A stretch of 64,000 bases of DNA, taken from assembly GCA_035578155.1 (NCBI GenBank), contig JAPWDM010000008.1:28318280-28382279 (forward strand). The letters run 5' to 3'. The position numbers and the translations under genes are program-made. Under the pieces are notes generated by a model, which worked only from the letters and a program-made list of their open reading frames with translations, ran no database searches and was not told where the DNA came from. This stretch comes from Brachynemurus nebulosus (Eukaryota > Arthropoda > Insecta > Neuroptera > Myrmeleontidae). This document shows positions 12,131 to 23,893 of the stretch, one piece after another. Each line of letters starts with the position of its first letter. Position 1 is the stretch's first letter.

Positions 12131-13022
12131 GTCTGGGTGCGTGAGTAGTTACAGTTTTTGTTGGATTTCTGCCTTGTAGTTACAATTTTTCTGCCTTGTG
12201 CGTGCACGAATACTATGCGTATAACTAAGACATCCCTGCCTGCAAAATTTAATCTACTGGAAATCATTTTCTCACTTCACTATTCTTTAATTGACTGCTC
12301 AAAATTTGATTGGCTATAGATACCTCCGGCACAGTTTATTGAATCTTGTGGATTCACTGTTGAAAAGTTGCAGAGTAGCAAGCAGGGTAATCGATGCGCT
12401 ACTGACTATTTAAACTAAATGAATTAAAGAACTCTTTGATTATAATTTTTTGTATGATTAGTGCTGACCCTCTACAAGTTTGATTGGTTTGGTTAGGTCA
12501 ACCAGAGTTAAATTATGATATTCGGGTGATTAGCAATGGCCGGGTCAAAAAATGACATTTCGTTCCTCTAGAATGTAAGTGTCCTATCTCCATTTTTTTG
12601 AGAAAATTAGTTAAAGTGCGTTTTTACTTACTTTTAAAATGCGTTTTTTCTATATCCGCATTGATATCACCAAAATATGCAATAGTTTGGCTTGTAGAGA
12701 ATGGTAATTTGGTTTATGTCCTCACGATTTCATTATTTATTGGAATACAAGTGTATTATATAATCACATAAAACATAATATGTTGTCTTGAACAGTGGCG
12801 GCGGTAAGCAATGAGAGACCCTCCCGCAAGAATCGTTTTGGGGGCCCCCTTCCGCCCCGGTGTGAAACCGGTGACCTTTTTTTTTTGCTCGTCAGTTGTA
12901 AAAATGCCGCCCTCTTTTTACGGAAATGCGGCCCTTAAAATTTGCCGCCCCAGACAAATTCCCGGGTTCCCCCCCTAGAGCGGGCCCGGCAGAGTGATGA
13001 GTGCGATAACGAGACTATGTTC

Positions 13023-13470
13023 AAGCCGGTTCTACACGATGCTACGAACACCTTCCAACATTGGACGTTCGATGGTTCATCGCATCGTGTGGCCGTTGTT
13101 CGAACCTACGAGTGTCCAATGTCGAGCGTCAAACATTCGCATTTGGCCATGTCCCGCTCGATGTCGGTATTCTTGCACCGAGTCAAAGGGATGCTTCGAA
13201 CGTTTGAAGGTCAATGTTGGTTGCGTTGGTTGGTTCGACTCAGCAGCTGCACGACTCGTTCATGTGAAGAGAGACAACATCAGTGTATAACATTAGAGAT
13301 CACATAAGACAGATAACAGCCTCGTCCACTGAATAAACACATCATCATTCGTATTGGATCAAACATTCGATTCACCGTGTAGCAGATACATTCGTCGCAC
13401 CAACTATCGAACTTAATTGCCTCGATCGAACGTTGGAAGGAACGTTCGTAGCATCGTGTAGAACCGGCTT
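13023..13470. mobile_element. Nested TIR element rich in TTCGA/ATCGTG motifs
   Basis: AAGCCGGTTCTACACGATGC (13023) is mirrored by the end at 13470. The ~35-bp ends also share CTACGAAC and CCTTCCAAC. The interior repeats AACATTCGA/AACGTTCGA and GCATCGTGT motifs. It is much richer in CG than its host element. No transposase is present; superfamily undetermined. Confidence 0.7.
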
Positions 13471-13572
13471 TACTGTTGTACTAGAGACTGGCTGGTAAGT
13501 GGCAACATACACGCGCACAGATAAAAGCTGTCTGTCAAGGTCACTCGCTCGCAACGCACCGCAGAGTAGAGA

Positions 13573-13714
13573 AGGAAAACTATTGATAATCTGCACTATC
13601 GAGAGTAGCCGATGGTTTTTAGTAAACTATCGATAAAATATCGATAGTACTGTCGATAATTCCTCGACTGTAAAAAATCATCGATATTTTCGACAGTGCT
13701 ATCGATAGTTTTCC
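13573..13714. repeat. Palindromic cluster of ATCGATAGT motifs
   Basis: GGAAAACTATTGATA (13573) mirrors ATCGATAGTTTTCC (ending 13714), with TATCGATA-type units between (13627-13650, 13678-13708). Known: TATCGATA is the DRE and CGATA the BEAF-32 core in Drosophila. Here the motif more likely belongs to a MITE interior; any regulatory role is inference. Confidence 0.6.
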
Positions 13715-13935
13715 TTGTGTACCGCAGAGCAGAACAGTTAATCAAAAATTAGAAACAATTATTATTGAAACAATAATGACAAATGTGCATTTGTTTTATT
13801 TACGTCTTCTCTATTCAAAAAGCATTTGAATGTTTAAAAAAATCATTGGAATTAATAAGTTTACCACTGCCGGCCGGGGGGCCCCTAAGCCTACGCGGGC
13901 CCTGCAGGCCCCTTATCGCCGCCACTGGTCTTAAA

Positions 13936-14408
13936 ATACCTTTTTCTGTTAGTATGTAATTGTTCTAAATGAACATAAAAGAAATGCATTCTAAAATATT
14001 TCAGAAAAATGAGGTTATGTTTCAAATTCGTTGGCATAAACAATCAATTATTAACGTTATTACGATTATTACAGTTATTATTTATGCTTAATTTGGCTTC
14101 TGAGTTAAATTAAGTTAACAATTATAGTATTGTTGTGTGTATTTTGGCTTAAAAATAATTGTTCTATATGCTTACCAATACTACTTAAAATGTAACTGTT
14201 CTATATACTGGACTTAAATCGATATGTTATCTACTAAATTAGAATACTTCTGGTTTATCTCCAAATTTTAAAAATTTTTGTGAGTAAACTGTTAAAATTA
14301 GAGAACTTTTATTAACAAAATCTGGATAAGCTTTCCTTATGAATGATAAAAATGTTACAATCTTGTTGAATGATTAAGCGATCATTAAAAAATTACGTTC
14401 CAACTTTA
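13936..14408. other. No supported feature
   Basis: AT-rich DNA between two mobile elements; nothing recognised. Confidence 0.4.
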
Positions 14409-15245
14409 CACGGAGAGAAAATTCATAGAAAAATTATTGTGCTCAGCACTACAATCGACGTGTAAAAGCCAAACATATTCAATTTTGTACGGTAAAAATA
14501 TAAAAATTATACTTAATCATAGAAAATTTAAAGGATAGAATATTATTTCCGTAATATTAGCTCCGTAAAATTTGTAAAACAGCACAGTAAAAAATTCCAT
14601 TCCCGACAAAAATTATTTTGTAAATGTTTTTCTTACAAAAATTACCCTGCTGTCTTATAATATTTCAAATGCTATCTACTAATAGTAGAAAGAAAGAAAG
14701 AGAAGGTATCAACGCTGTCACATAGCCAGGCAGGCTGCAGAAGGTATCAACACAATCATACATGAAGGTCATATAACCAGGCTGGTGTGGCAAGTAACAT
14801 AGCGAGGCTGGTGTGGTGTGATGTGCAAACAGTATTCATTAGAATGTGTTACAGGACGGTCACCGTTTAATTCATCATTTTGTTACTTCACTATCTTCAG
14901 TATTAGAATATATTGTTGCCAATCATTTTGTATGCATCGGTTGTTCCTCAGTGCGTACAGTCCAAGTAACATAAGGTTGCGGGTCATAGATGCCCAAATG
15001 AAAGAGTACGACAACAAGAATTAAACTATAACATATATGCATAAGAGTGTGACAGAAGTTGTGTTAGCACATTAAATTTTACCATGCTAGCACAACAATT
15101 TTCATGAAGCCATGACTAATACTTTTTACGTTTCAATTTAATAATATTTACATGATCGTAAAATATTTTTTACTTTGGTCGTCGATCGCGCACACACATT
15201 TTCTGAAATTTTATCTACAAAAATTATATGGTTTTTCTCTCCGTG
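14409..15245. mobile_element. 837-bp element with CACGGAGAGAAAA ends
   Basis: CACGGAGAGAAAATT at 14409 and the inverse TTTTTCTCTCCGTG ending 15245, with TA outside each end, as in Tc1/mariner-type insertions. The first ~110 bp closely match the 215-bp palindromic MITE at 31874-32088, after which this copy is longer. Internal short frames (14818-15024) show no transposase motif. About 14690-14820 holds a repeated GGCTGGTGTGG motif. Confidence 0.7.
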
Positions 15246-15626
15246 TATTTTTCCACAAGTTACAAGTGGAGATGGAACACTTACATTCTAGAGGAGCGAT
15301 TTCACTGCCAGTAAAGAAAAGTACCTCAAATTGGTAAATGTGCCCATTTCCATGGCATATTAGTTGAGATCTACACGTGTAGTATGTACAAAATTTAATG
15401 TTCATAGGTCGAAACATGTAAAAATTATGTAGCTGTCACAGACATAACGAAATTATAATCGTTTGCCATAACCAATTTTAACACAAACACATTGTAAAAA
15501 CCGATGATTTTATAACTCGACTCTGTGAAATAGGAATACGGACTTACAATTAAACAAAATTAGTCTGCTCAAAATTTGAATTATGAGTAATGGAAGTCCG
15601 ATGAAGTCTGAAATAATAAATGTATA

Positions 15627-16198
15627 ACGTAAAAGCCCCTATACCGGAACGCGATCATATGTCCGAACAGTTTTGACATTTATATATTAATGAAGTTATT
15701 TCTGAAAGAAACCTTTGATAACAAAAATTATTATTAAAAGAATGATTATTTTTCAATTTAAATTCACCTCGCATTTAATGTTTCCTTACTTAATTAAAGA
15801 AATACATATGTAATAATATGTAATATACTAAACAATTTTTGTTGAATACAGTATTTTGATCCTTTATTTATGTCTGATACTTAAACTATTCTGTGTTTCT
15901 TATTTTGACATCTAACTGTCACTCTATGTGTCTATTACACGTCTGTTTGTATATCGGTTACCAACTCCTAGTGTCATTAATATTTCTTTGTTTGGGTATA
16001 GATGTCGACATTTTGTAAAAGAAAAACATTAATAAATAAAAATTTTTGGGTTGTATTTTTTTAAAACATATTCACTGGATTAAAAACTTTCATGCTTATT
16101 AAGAAAAAAAAAATGGGTGTTTAATTTATTTGTCAATTTTTATAAGCCAGTTTAATTACACATCTAAAAACAGTGTTCCGGTATAGGGGCTTTTACGT
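15627..16198. mobile_element. 572-bp TIR MITE (ACGTAAAAGCCCCTATACCG)
   Basis: The ~24-bp inverted ends ACGTAAAAGCCCCTATACCG and on are perfect over most of their length, and TA lies outside each end. No coding capacity. The right ~100 bp recur at 6535-6638. A TA-targeting Tc1/mariner-related MITE is likely. Confidence 0.82.
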
Positions 16199-16200
16199 TA

Positions 16201-17339
16201 GTACAAATTTAATATAAGTATAATAGTACATAACAAATATACAATTCATATAAATACAAAAATACATTTTGTTAGGAATTTCCGAACTATTGCAATAGGT
16301 GTTGTGATAAAAACTGAAACAGAGACTGAGATAAAAATTTGTTTTGAGGTTTCTAGAATATACATATAAAATAAAATGTTGATAGCAATAAAATTGTTCT
16401 CTTAAAAAAGATTAAAAATATTTTTACATAACAAAGACAGTAGAAAGATGCCGCTCGCTATCTTCAGTCCAAAATATTGTATACTCCGACTCTGTTAAGA
16501 AACTTTTGATTCGCTATCTGATAAGATTGTTCATATATGTAATATTGTGGTTTTCATTAAATAAATGTACAAGTTCCCCTCCCATAACACAGTATTTAGG
16601 TTTCTGGAAAAATATACGATTTTTTGACTAAGCCTAAAAAATCTCCCTTCAATTTTATTTAATGTTAAATTATTATTGTAACTACAGAAGAACCGTATTA
16701 TTATAATTTATTAATATTCTTTATTAATATTAATTAATATTCTATTAATCGTGAACAAAGATTTTCCGCTATTCTTCTTATCGTGTTAGAGTGAAACCGT
16801 GTTATAGGAGGGACACCAGTACCTACATATATATTGATGATATTTACATATTCAAAGCGAAACTGTTTCTACAGACAAATAATTCGAAATAGATTTCCGA
16901 TCGAACAATTTTATTAAATTTAAATAAAAATTGAAACAAGCAGACTATTATGTATGTTTGTTTCACAATAATGAGACAATTTATTTTTTCAGTTTCTTTT
17001 CTGTTTTCTCCTTTGTATTTGAAAACGAGGGGGGGTGGGGCAAATATTGAGTTTTCTACAACCGATAACATGAGATTACACTTATCTCCCCTGACAAATC
17101 AAATGAATTAGATTTTCCATAAGATTGGGTAAAATAATTTCGATTACAAAAAATTTTTTGTTGTATGTCTAAATTTCGCTTTTAATATAATAAATACTTA
17201 ATTAAGTACACATAAATTCACAAATTCAAAATATTATCCATGATAAAATCGTTTAATGCGCCTTGGATTTGTTCGTAAATTTTTAATTTTTTTTCTTTAA
17301 GACTGGTGTCATTTAGTGAAAAATCAATATTTTTTAATA
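16201..17339. other. No supported feature
   Basis: AT-rich. Minus-strand frames at 16844-17071 and 17218-17466 show no recognisable domain; the latter runs into the CTTGGT-repeat MITE. Confidence 0.4.
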
Positions 17340-17347
17340 ATCCTAAA

Positions 17348-17810
17348 TAGTGATGAGCAAATGCAAGACCAAGACCAAGACTTGGCAGTCTTGGTCTTGG
17401 TCTTGTTCTTGCATTGAAAGTTTTGGTATTGGTCTTGCTAGAGCAGTTTGAGTCTTGGTCTTGCAAATTGCCGTTTTGGTCTTGGTCTTGTTATTGCTAA
17501 AAAATCTTGCATTTTTTACTAGCGAATTTTTTCTTTTAAAACCAGAATTTTTACTATCTTTACGTATTAATTATACTTCCAAACTATTTAAATAGTTTAG
17601 CAAGAGTCTTGCTTTTTTCTAGTTTTTGTCTTGATCTTGCTCACTTGAGTCTTGGTATTGGTCTTGCAGCCATACTTTTAGTCTTGGTCTTGCTCTTGGT
17701 ATACATAGTCTTGGTCTTGCTCTTGGTATACATAGTGTTGGTCTTGGTCTTGCAAAAAATGCAAGACTAAGACAAGACTGCAAGACCAAGACTAATTTTA
17801 CTCATCACTG
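17348..17810. mobile_element. hAT MITE with CTTGGTCTTG-repeat interior
   Basis: Left end TAGTGATGAGCAAA, right end inverted CAGTGATGAGTAAAA. Flanks ATCCTAAA (17340-17347) and ATCCTAAT (17811-17818) give an 8-bp target duplication with one mismatch. Almost the whole interior is a degenerate CTTGGT/CTTGCT minisatellite, with the opposite strand (CAAGACCAAGAC) at both edges, plus an AT-rich island (17500-17610). Confidence 0.85.
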
Positions 17811-17819
17811 ATCCTAATA

Positions 17820-19780
17820 ATATTTTTTTTTTAATTTCTGACTGCTGTTTGAAAATTATTATGCTACCCACCATAAACCTCTTCGAAAAAAGGCGTTTGT
17901 GTTCGACCTGCGTCCGTAAGGCCATTTTGGTTTGTATACCCCAGATCAGGTATAATACACTCTAAAAAGTTTTATATTAATTACGTGATTCGTAATGGAG
18001 AAAAAAATTCTCGAATAAAACCCTTTTTCCTGACACTTCAAAGTGATATAATGCTTTAAAGACACCTTGAAACATAACTTTGAAATTTAATATTTCATAC
18101 ACCAAGGTTAAAAAGAAAAAATGGCCAATGAGATCTCAACTTCATTTTATTAAAAGATCATCTCACGATATATTGCAGGGGAGACCACGTGGAATTACTT
18201 CTGAGGTTCTCAGGAAAAGCGAAATTTTTATCCATTATTCCCTTAATAATTTTTAACTTGAATTTTTGGATACCTAATGTTTTCTATACCACTTCCTCTA
18301 CTTCAGATACTTCCACAATTTTTCAAAAATTTGTTTACCTATACCTTCGTCAGCTATCGATATAATTCAAAATCAACTCAGATGCTGGGAGTGTAATAAC
18401 CATTCCAAAAAACATTTGACTTAAAATTTTTTTTCTCGAAAACCAATTTACTTAGAACAAAGGTTTAAACGGCTCTTTTTGATGATGTAAATAAAATTTT
18501 GAGAGACTTTTGAACTGTAGTAAATTTTTAGCAAAAATCTCATGTATTTTATATATAAATTTTAGTAATATCATTTTTGGGTTCCTCAGGAAACTCAAAA
18601 CAAATTTTTGTCACAGTCTTCGGTTCAAATATCACCATGACAAGGGTTGTAATAGCTGAAACCCCCTTATTAGTGAATGTCTTTTAATAAAAATTGATTT
18701 AGAAGTAGTGAAATGTATGTATTTTCAAATGAAAAAAAATTCGTAATTATATGAAATAATATTTCAAAAAATATTTATTTCTTTTAGTTCACAACTCACG
18801 TACCCCCTCTTAAATTTCAATTAAACTTAATTATTAAGTATAATAACCGCAGAATAAAAAAAATATATTGGGAAAAGTGTTCATAGAAAGAAATAAGAAA
18901 ATTCTAAAAGAAAATATGAAAATGAGGATATAAAAATAGACGAGTGGTTTCCATCTAATGACTTCTTCTCACTGACCATACATACACCTATATAAATATT
19001 TTGTATTTTGTAATTATATGTATCTACCTAAAGCATAAAACACGAGATGTTAGTAAAAGTCAATTGACATTAACAAGAGTTATGTTTAGTTTCGTCGGCG
19101 GCAGTATAGTAGGTACTTTGTTTTGCCTTCAATGATTTTTTTTTTTGTATTTACATTTTTCTGAGAGGTAAATTATGTCTTCAAAAGATTTCATTAAGCT
19201 TTCTTATTATATCTTATTCTTCATCTTAAATGAATAACGAAAATGCTACTTCATTTTTTATTGTTCAGTGGATATGAAAGCTCTTTTGAAATTTTTATAA
19301 AAAAAGATGCACTAAAATTATAATGGTTGACAAAATTTTAACCTCGCCAATCAATATCATAATATCATACAGTATCTAATTTTAAATAATTCAGTAAATG
19401 TTTGTTTTCGTCACTTTTAAAAATTATTATTATTAGGTATAGTGGTATTTTGAAATATTTCCTATATTACCTAATAAATCTTGTAAGCTTGACCATCACG
19501 AAAATGATATGAGTGTCACCTGTTAGAAATTGAGTTTCATATTTCATAAAATTCCATTATTATTAAAATTATTATTACAATAATTTTTTTTTGTATTATG
19601 AAAATTTTATTTTCGGGATTCCGTAGCCAAATTCGCGGCACCTTTTCAATTTTGTCCTATCCATCCGTCTTTCACACTTTCCGAATTTCTACACATTTTT
19701 TTTTTTTTTTTTTTGGAGAGATGAAAATTTTTTAATCATTTTTACGCTGTACCTGCGAAGAGTTTTCAAGAGATTTCATT
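17820..19780. other. No gene; one dispersed-repeat relic
   Basis: AT-rich. At 19615-19690 GGATTCCGTAGCC followed by TCCATCCGTC resembles the GGTTCCG/GTCTGTC-type relic found at 23245. Otherwise nothing is recognised. Confidence 0.4.
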
Positions 19781-19784
19781 TTTA

Positions 19785-20340
19785 AATTTTTAGGTACGCA
19801 CTTCTAGGGGTGGTTTGAAAATTTGTGGATGTAAAAAATAATGTTATGTTTATTACTAAAGCTCTGTATAGTATATCTAAACAAAATATTATAAATTTAT
19901 AAATTTTTAAGTACACATATGAAGGGGTGGTATCAACCACTGAAAATTTATATATGCAAAAAATAATGTTACATTTATTACCAGAGCTCTATATAGTATA
20001 TATAAACAAAATATGAATTTTTAAATTTTTAAGTACACCTATGAAGGGGTGGTTTCAACCCCTAAAAATTTGTAGACGCAAAAAATAATGTCATATTTAT
20101 TATTAGAACTCTGTATAGTACGATAATTTATTATTAGAGCTCGTATATATAAACAATATATCATCAATTTTTAAATTTTTAAGTACACAGTTGAGGGGTG
20201 GTTTCAACCCTTAAAAATGTGTAAATGTAAAAAATAATGTTATATTTGTTACTAGAACTCTAAGGTACGTATAAACAAAATTTCATCGATTTTTAAATTT
20301 TTGTGTTCTAACTTTGAGGGGGTGGTTCACCCCTTAAAAA
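19785..20340 (+). repeat. Degenerate ~120-bp tandem array
   Basis: Four and a half units starting near 19785, 19904, 20026, 20176 and 20299. Each begins TTTTTAAGTACAC, has GGGGTGGTTTCAACCCCT, then AAAAAATAATGTTA, AGAGCTCT and ATATAAACAAAAT. The third unit is longer by an internal duplication of the GAGCTC segment (20110-20150). Divergence among units is high, so it is old. It ends about 220 bp before the heptamer array. Confidence 0.85.
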
Positions 20341-20561
20341 CGTTTTTTAGCAGCAACTGATATTTTTTATGTTATTAGGTAGCCACTCTCTACATACTGA
20401 CAAAGTTTCAGATTTTTTTGAATTTTCAACTTCTTGCCCTTTCCTTGTTAGTGACAAAAAAAGTCATCACGAATGAATTTTGATGTACAAAAATACTTAA
20501 GTACATATACCTATGAGCAGTTACGTTAAAGTTCCATTCAACGTCACTAGATGGCACACTC

Positions 20562-21543
20562 CTTATTTCTTATTTCTTATTTCTTATTTCTTATTTCTTA
20601 TTTCTTATTTCTTATTTCTTATTTCTTATTTCTTATTTCTTATTTCTTATTTCTTATTTCTTATTTCTTATTTCTTATTTCTTATTTCTTATTTCTTATT
20701 TCTTATTTCTTATTTCTTATTTCTTATTTCTTATTTCTTATTTCTTATTTCTTATTTCTTATTTCTTATTTCTTATTTCTTATTTCTTATTTCTTATTTC
20801 TTATTTCTTATTTCTTATTTCTTATTTCTTATTTCTTATTTCTTATTTCTTATTTCTTATTTCTTATTTCTTATTTCTTATTTCTTATTTCTTATTTCTT
20901 ATTTCTTATTTCTTATTTCTTATTTCTTATTTCTTATTTCTTATTTCTTATTTCTTATTTCTTATTTCTTATTTCTTATTTCTTATTTCTTATTTCTTAT
21001 TTCTTATTTCTTATTTCTTATTTCTTATTTCTTATTTCTTATTTCTTATTTCTTATTTCTTATTTCTTATTTCTTATTTCTTATTTCTTATTTCTTATTT
21101 CTTATTTCTTATTTCTTATTTCTTATTTCTTATTTCTTATTTCTTATTTCTTATTTCTTATTTCTTATTTCTTATTTCTTATTTCTTATTTCTTATTTCT
21201 TATTTCTTATTTCTTATTTCTTATTTCTTATTTCTTATTTCTTATTTCTTATTTCTTATTTCTTATTTCTTATTTCTTATTTCTTATTTCTTATTTCTTA
21301 TTTCTTATTTCTTATTTCTTATTTCTTATTTCTTATTTCTTATTTCTTATTTCTTATTTCTTATTTCTTATTTCTTATTTCTTATTTCTTATTTCTTATT
21401 TCTTATTTCTTATTTCTTATTTCTTATTTCTTATTTCTTATTTCTTATTTCTTATTTCTTATTTCTTATTTCTTATTTCTTATTTCTTATTTCTTATTTC
21501 TTATTCCTTATTTCTTATTTCTTATTTCTTATTTCCTATTTTA
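20562..21543. repeat. (TTATTTC)n heptamer array, about 140 copies
   Basis: About 980 bp of an almost perfect heptamer. The few substitutions (TTATTCC, TTTCCTA) lie in the last ~60 bp. Because 7 is not a multiple of 3, every plus frame cycles through Leu-Ile-Ser-Tyr-Phe-Leu-Phe, which gives two long spurious open frames; neither is a gene. The left flank is AGATGGCACACTC, the right flank TTTTACTGATTG. Confidence 0.97.
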
Positions 21544-21639
21544 CTGATTGTGTAAAAGGCATGAGTTCAAAAAATTTGACATTTGACAAATACATTTAAC
21601 GAAAATTGTTTCAGTTAAATTGTTAGAATGTTTAGCTAC

Positions 21640-21870
21640 GGCCTAAAAAATCCTAACTTACAATATGTTCGACATACTCTGATCCAACGAGAGGGGGGCA
21701 GCCAAGACCATAGCCCTGCAGCCTGAATCGAAAAAAGGGGCCGAGCAAAAAAAAGTCGACTGTAGTTTTGAGGGAAAACTTTTGGTAAAGTTTTTTCTGT
21801 GTACATTGGTTTTTTCTGTGTAGATTAATTCCTAGAAAATGCGCCAAGTCATGCAGGATGCTGCAACGTG
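21640..21870. repeat. GC-richer relic with GCAGGATGCTGC core
   Basis: AGAGGGGGGCAGCC and AAAAGGGGCCGAGC patches resemble hAT subterminal tracts but no terminus was defined. ATGCAGGATGCTGCAACGTG at 21851-21870 is a copy of the core shared by six loci of the window. Confidence 0.45.
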
Positions 21871-23244
21871 GCTATTATACTTTTATTATTTGCACAACTA
21901 ATAAATATACCTATATAGTATCTATGACTGCTATAAACGTACCTCGTAATGTAAAACTTTCTCAAAACTTTTAAAGAATTCAGAAAAGGTAAAAAAGTTA
22001 CCCTACATTGTGAAGAACGAATATCAATACTTTAAATATGTATATGTACAAGGATATAGACATGTATAGTATAGGTACGTCTTATAGTTTGGGTTTGAAA
22101 ATCAGAAAGTATTAGTAATCAGTAACTATTTAATTTTAACAGAATCATTTTTGCAAAACTTTGTAAGTGAATTTTTCGTTAAATTTTACAGGAGAGGGAA
22201 AAAAGGTCTAAATTGTTAAATGTACTGACTTTATTTTTATTATTCTAACTAGAGATTGTTTCTTACGAGGTTTTGTGGGGTAATACCGAGCATTATCGTA
22301 AAACTCTTTGGAACAAAAACTAAAAATCGAAAAAAAATCGACTTACGTGGTTACTTATTAGATCACCCCTCTATACAGTACTGATAATTAGGGTATAGAC
22401 GGGGGGATACGTTGGTAATGGAATACCTTTTCTGTCTCCCAACAACAGATATTTTCTCCGTTTTAATATAAAGTAAGAAAATTATTTGGATAAATGCCAA
22501 ACTGGAGTAGCAAGCTTTATAATATATACCTACCTCTTGTTAAGGTTGCTTCACAAAAATAAATAAGTACCGGTGCAGAAAAAAAACTAAGTCATTGTGT
22601 ATGAAATCTAACGTATTTCGTATTTATTTCGCTCATATATTTACTATTAAATTCTAAGAAATTCACAATGTAAGTACCTGCAGCAAAATACTTAAGAAAG
22701 TATATAAAAATGTAGGTATCTAAAATTTTAGAACAATAGCTGAAACGATGGTGCTTGATATTTTTAAAATGTAATGTTTTCCACTTCACAACTAGAAACA
22801 AAAAAAAATTGTACAATATATTATTTTTATCTGTACCTATGTTTAAAAAAAATATATACTACCAAGGGTTGTGGCACGTAACTTCCTTGTATTCACAACG
22901 TAAGATATGTCTCAGATTCAGTTTTGTCATTTTATGCAACATTTAAACAAAATCGGAGGACTATTTATTGAGTTTCACATTTAAGCAAGCACAGCGGCTA
23001 TCAATGCTCCGGGAAAAAATTCGGGATAAGGGACCATCTAATAATAAATTCGAAAAATTTCTGAAAATTTCATCAAAATTAGTATGGATGAACAGATAGA
23101 TAGATCGACATACAAATCAAACAACTTCATTTCGGAGGGAAAAATTTTTCGCTTCTCAAAATTTGCCCAAGTTGACAAATACGATTCTGCTTGCCTTTAA
23201 GTCGTTATAAGTACAAATATGAAATATTATGTAGACAATTTATA
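21871..23244. other. No supported feature
   Basis: AT-rich; frames at 22592-22816 (-) and 22755-22946 (+) overlap each other and show no motif. Confidence 0.4.
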
Positions 23245-23400
23245 GCCCTATAGGGTTCGGTGTCTTAAAAAGGAAAACGGAACCCTTATAAAATCAGTCT
23301 CGTATCCGTCTGTTTGTCTGTCATAGAGGTTTTTTCGAAAACCATATAACGTAGAAATTTGAAATTTGGCACAATATTAAGTCTTGATGACGTGCACCAG
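23245..23400 (+). repeat. Relic with TATAGGGTTC / GGAACCCTTATA and GTCTGTTTGTCTGTC
   Basis: CCCTATAGGGTTCGG (about 23250) followed by AAACGGAACCCTTATAAAAT and CCGTCTGTTTGTCTGTC. This arrangement is typical of widespread arthropod dispersed repeats; the class (non-LTR tail or Helitron-like) cannot be decided here. Confidence 0.5.
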
Positions 23401-23893
23401 TCAACGATTAGACAAATAATTATTTTGGAGTAAAATAGAGGATCAAATTGGTAAAAAAAAAGTTTTAATAAATGTATCCTGAGAGGTATTATTTGAAAGA
23501 ACTGTTTTTAGATGTCAACAGTTAATGATTTGGAAGACCTGAACTCCTAAGTTTCTAGAGCTAAAATTTTGATTTTAATAGGGTTAGTAGATATTGACTC
23601 ATAGATTATAGCAAAACTACGAGCTTTTCCAACAGCGAGATAGCCGTTCAAAAAAATTTTTTTTAATAACAAATGGAAACGAATAGTTATAGGCAATGTA
23701 TTTACTAATGTTTCAGTATAATGTGGGACGACAATTCATGCATTTTTCAGTTATCAGAAGCAAATTTGGATAAAATTTAAATATGCGTATCTAAATAAAA
23801 AAAAAAGTTTAACTTGATCTACTGACTGTTAAATGTGCCAAACCCTAATTGTGCCAACCCGATTAGCTCTTGGTCAAATTTTTTTTGTATATA

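Larger units (their letters stand above)
12793..13927. mobile_element. GC-rich hAT-like non-autonomous element
   Basis: Ends CAGTGGCGGCGGTAAGC (12793) and the inverse CTTATCGCCGCCACTG (ending 13927). Flanks GTCTTGAA (12785-12792) and GTCTTAAA (13928-13935) form an 8-bp target duplication with one mismatch, the hAT length. The GGGGCCCCC subterminal tracts stand out from the AT-rich surroundings. The interior holds a nested palindrome (13023-13470) and a CGATA cluster (13573-13714). Open frames at 12942-13307 are within repeat sequence and show no transposase motif. Confidence 0.8.

Noticed and set aside
12942..13307. 121- and 98-codon overlapping frames
   Set aside because: They lie within a non-autonomous hAT-like element and its nested palindrome; no transposase motif in either.
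20513..21555. Two open frames of 344 and 334 codons
   Set aside because: They are translations of the TTATTTC heptamer array in different frames (repeating Ile-Ser-Tyr-Phe-Leu-Phe-Leu), not proteins.
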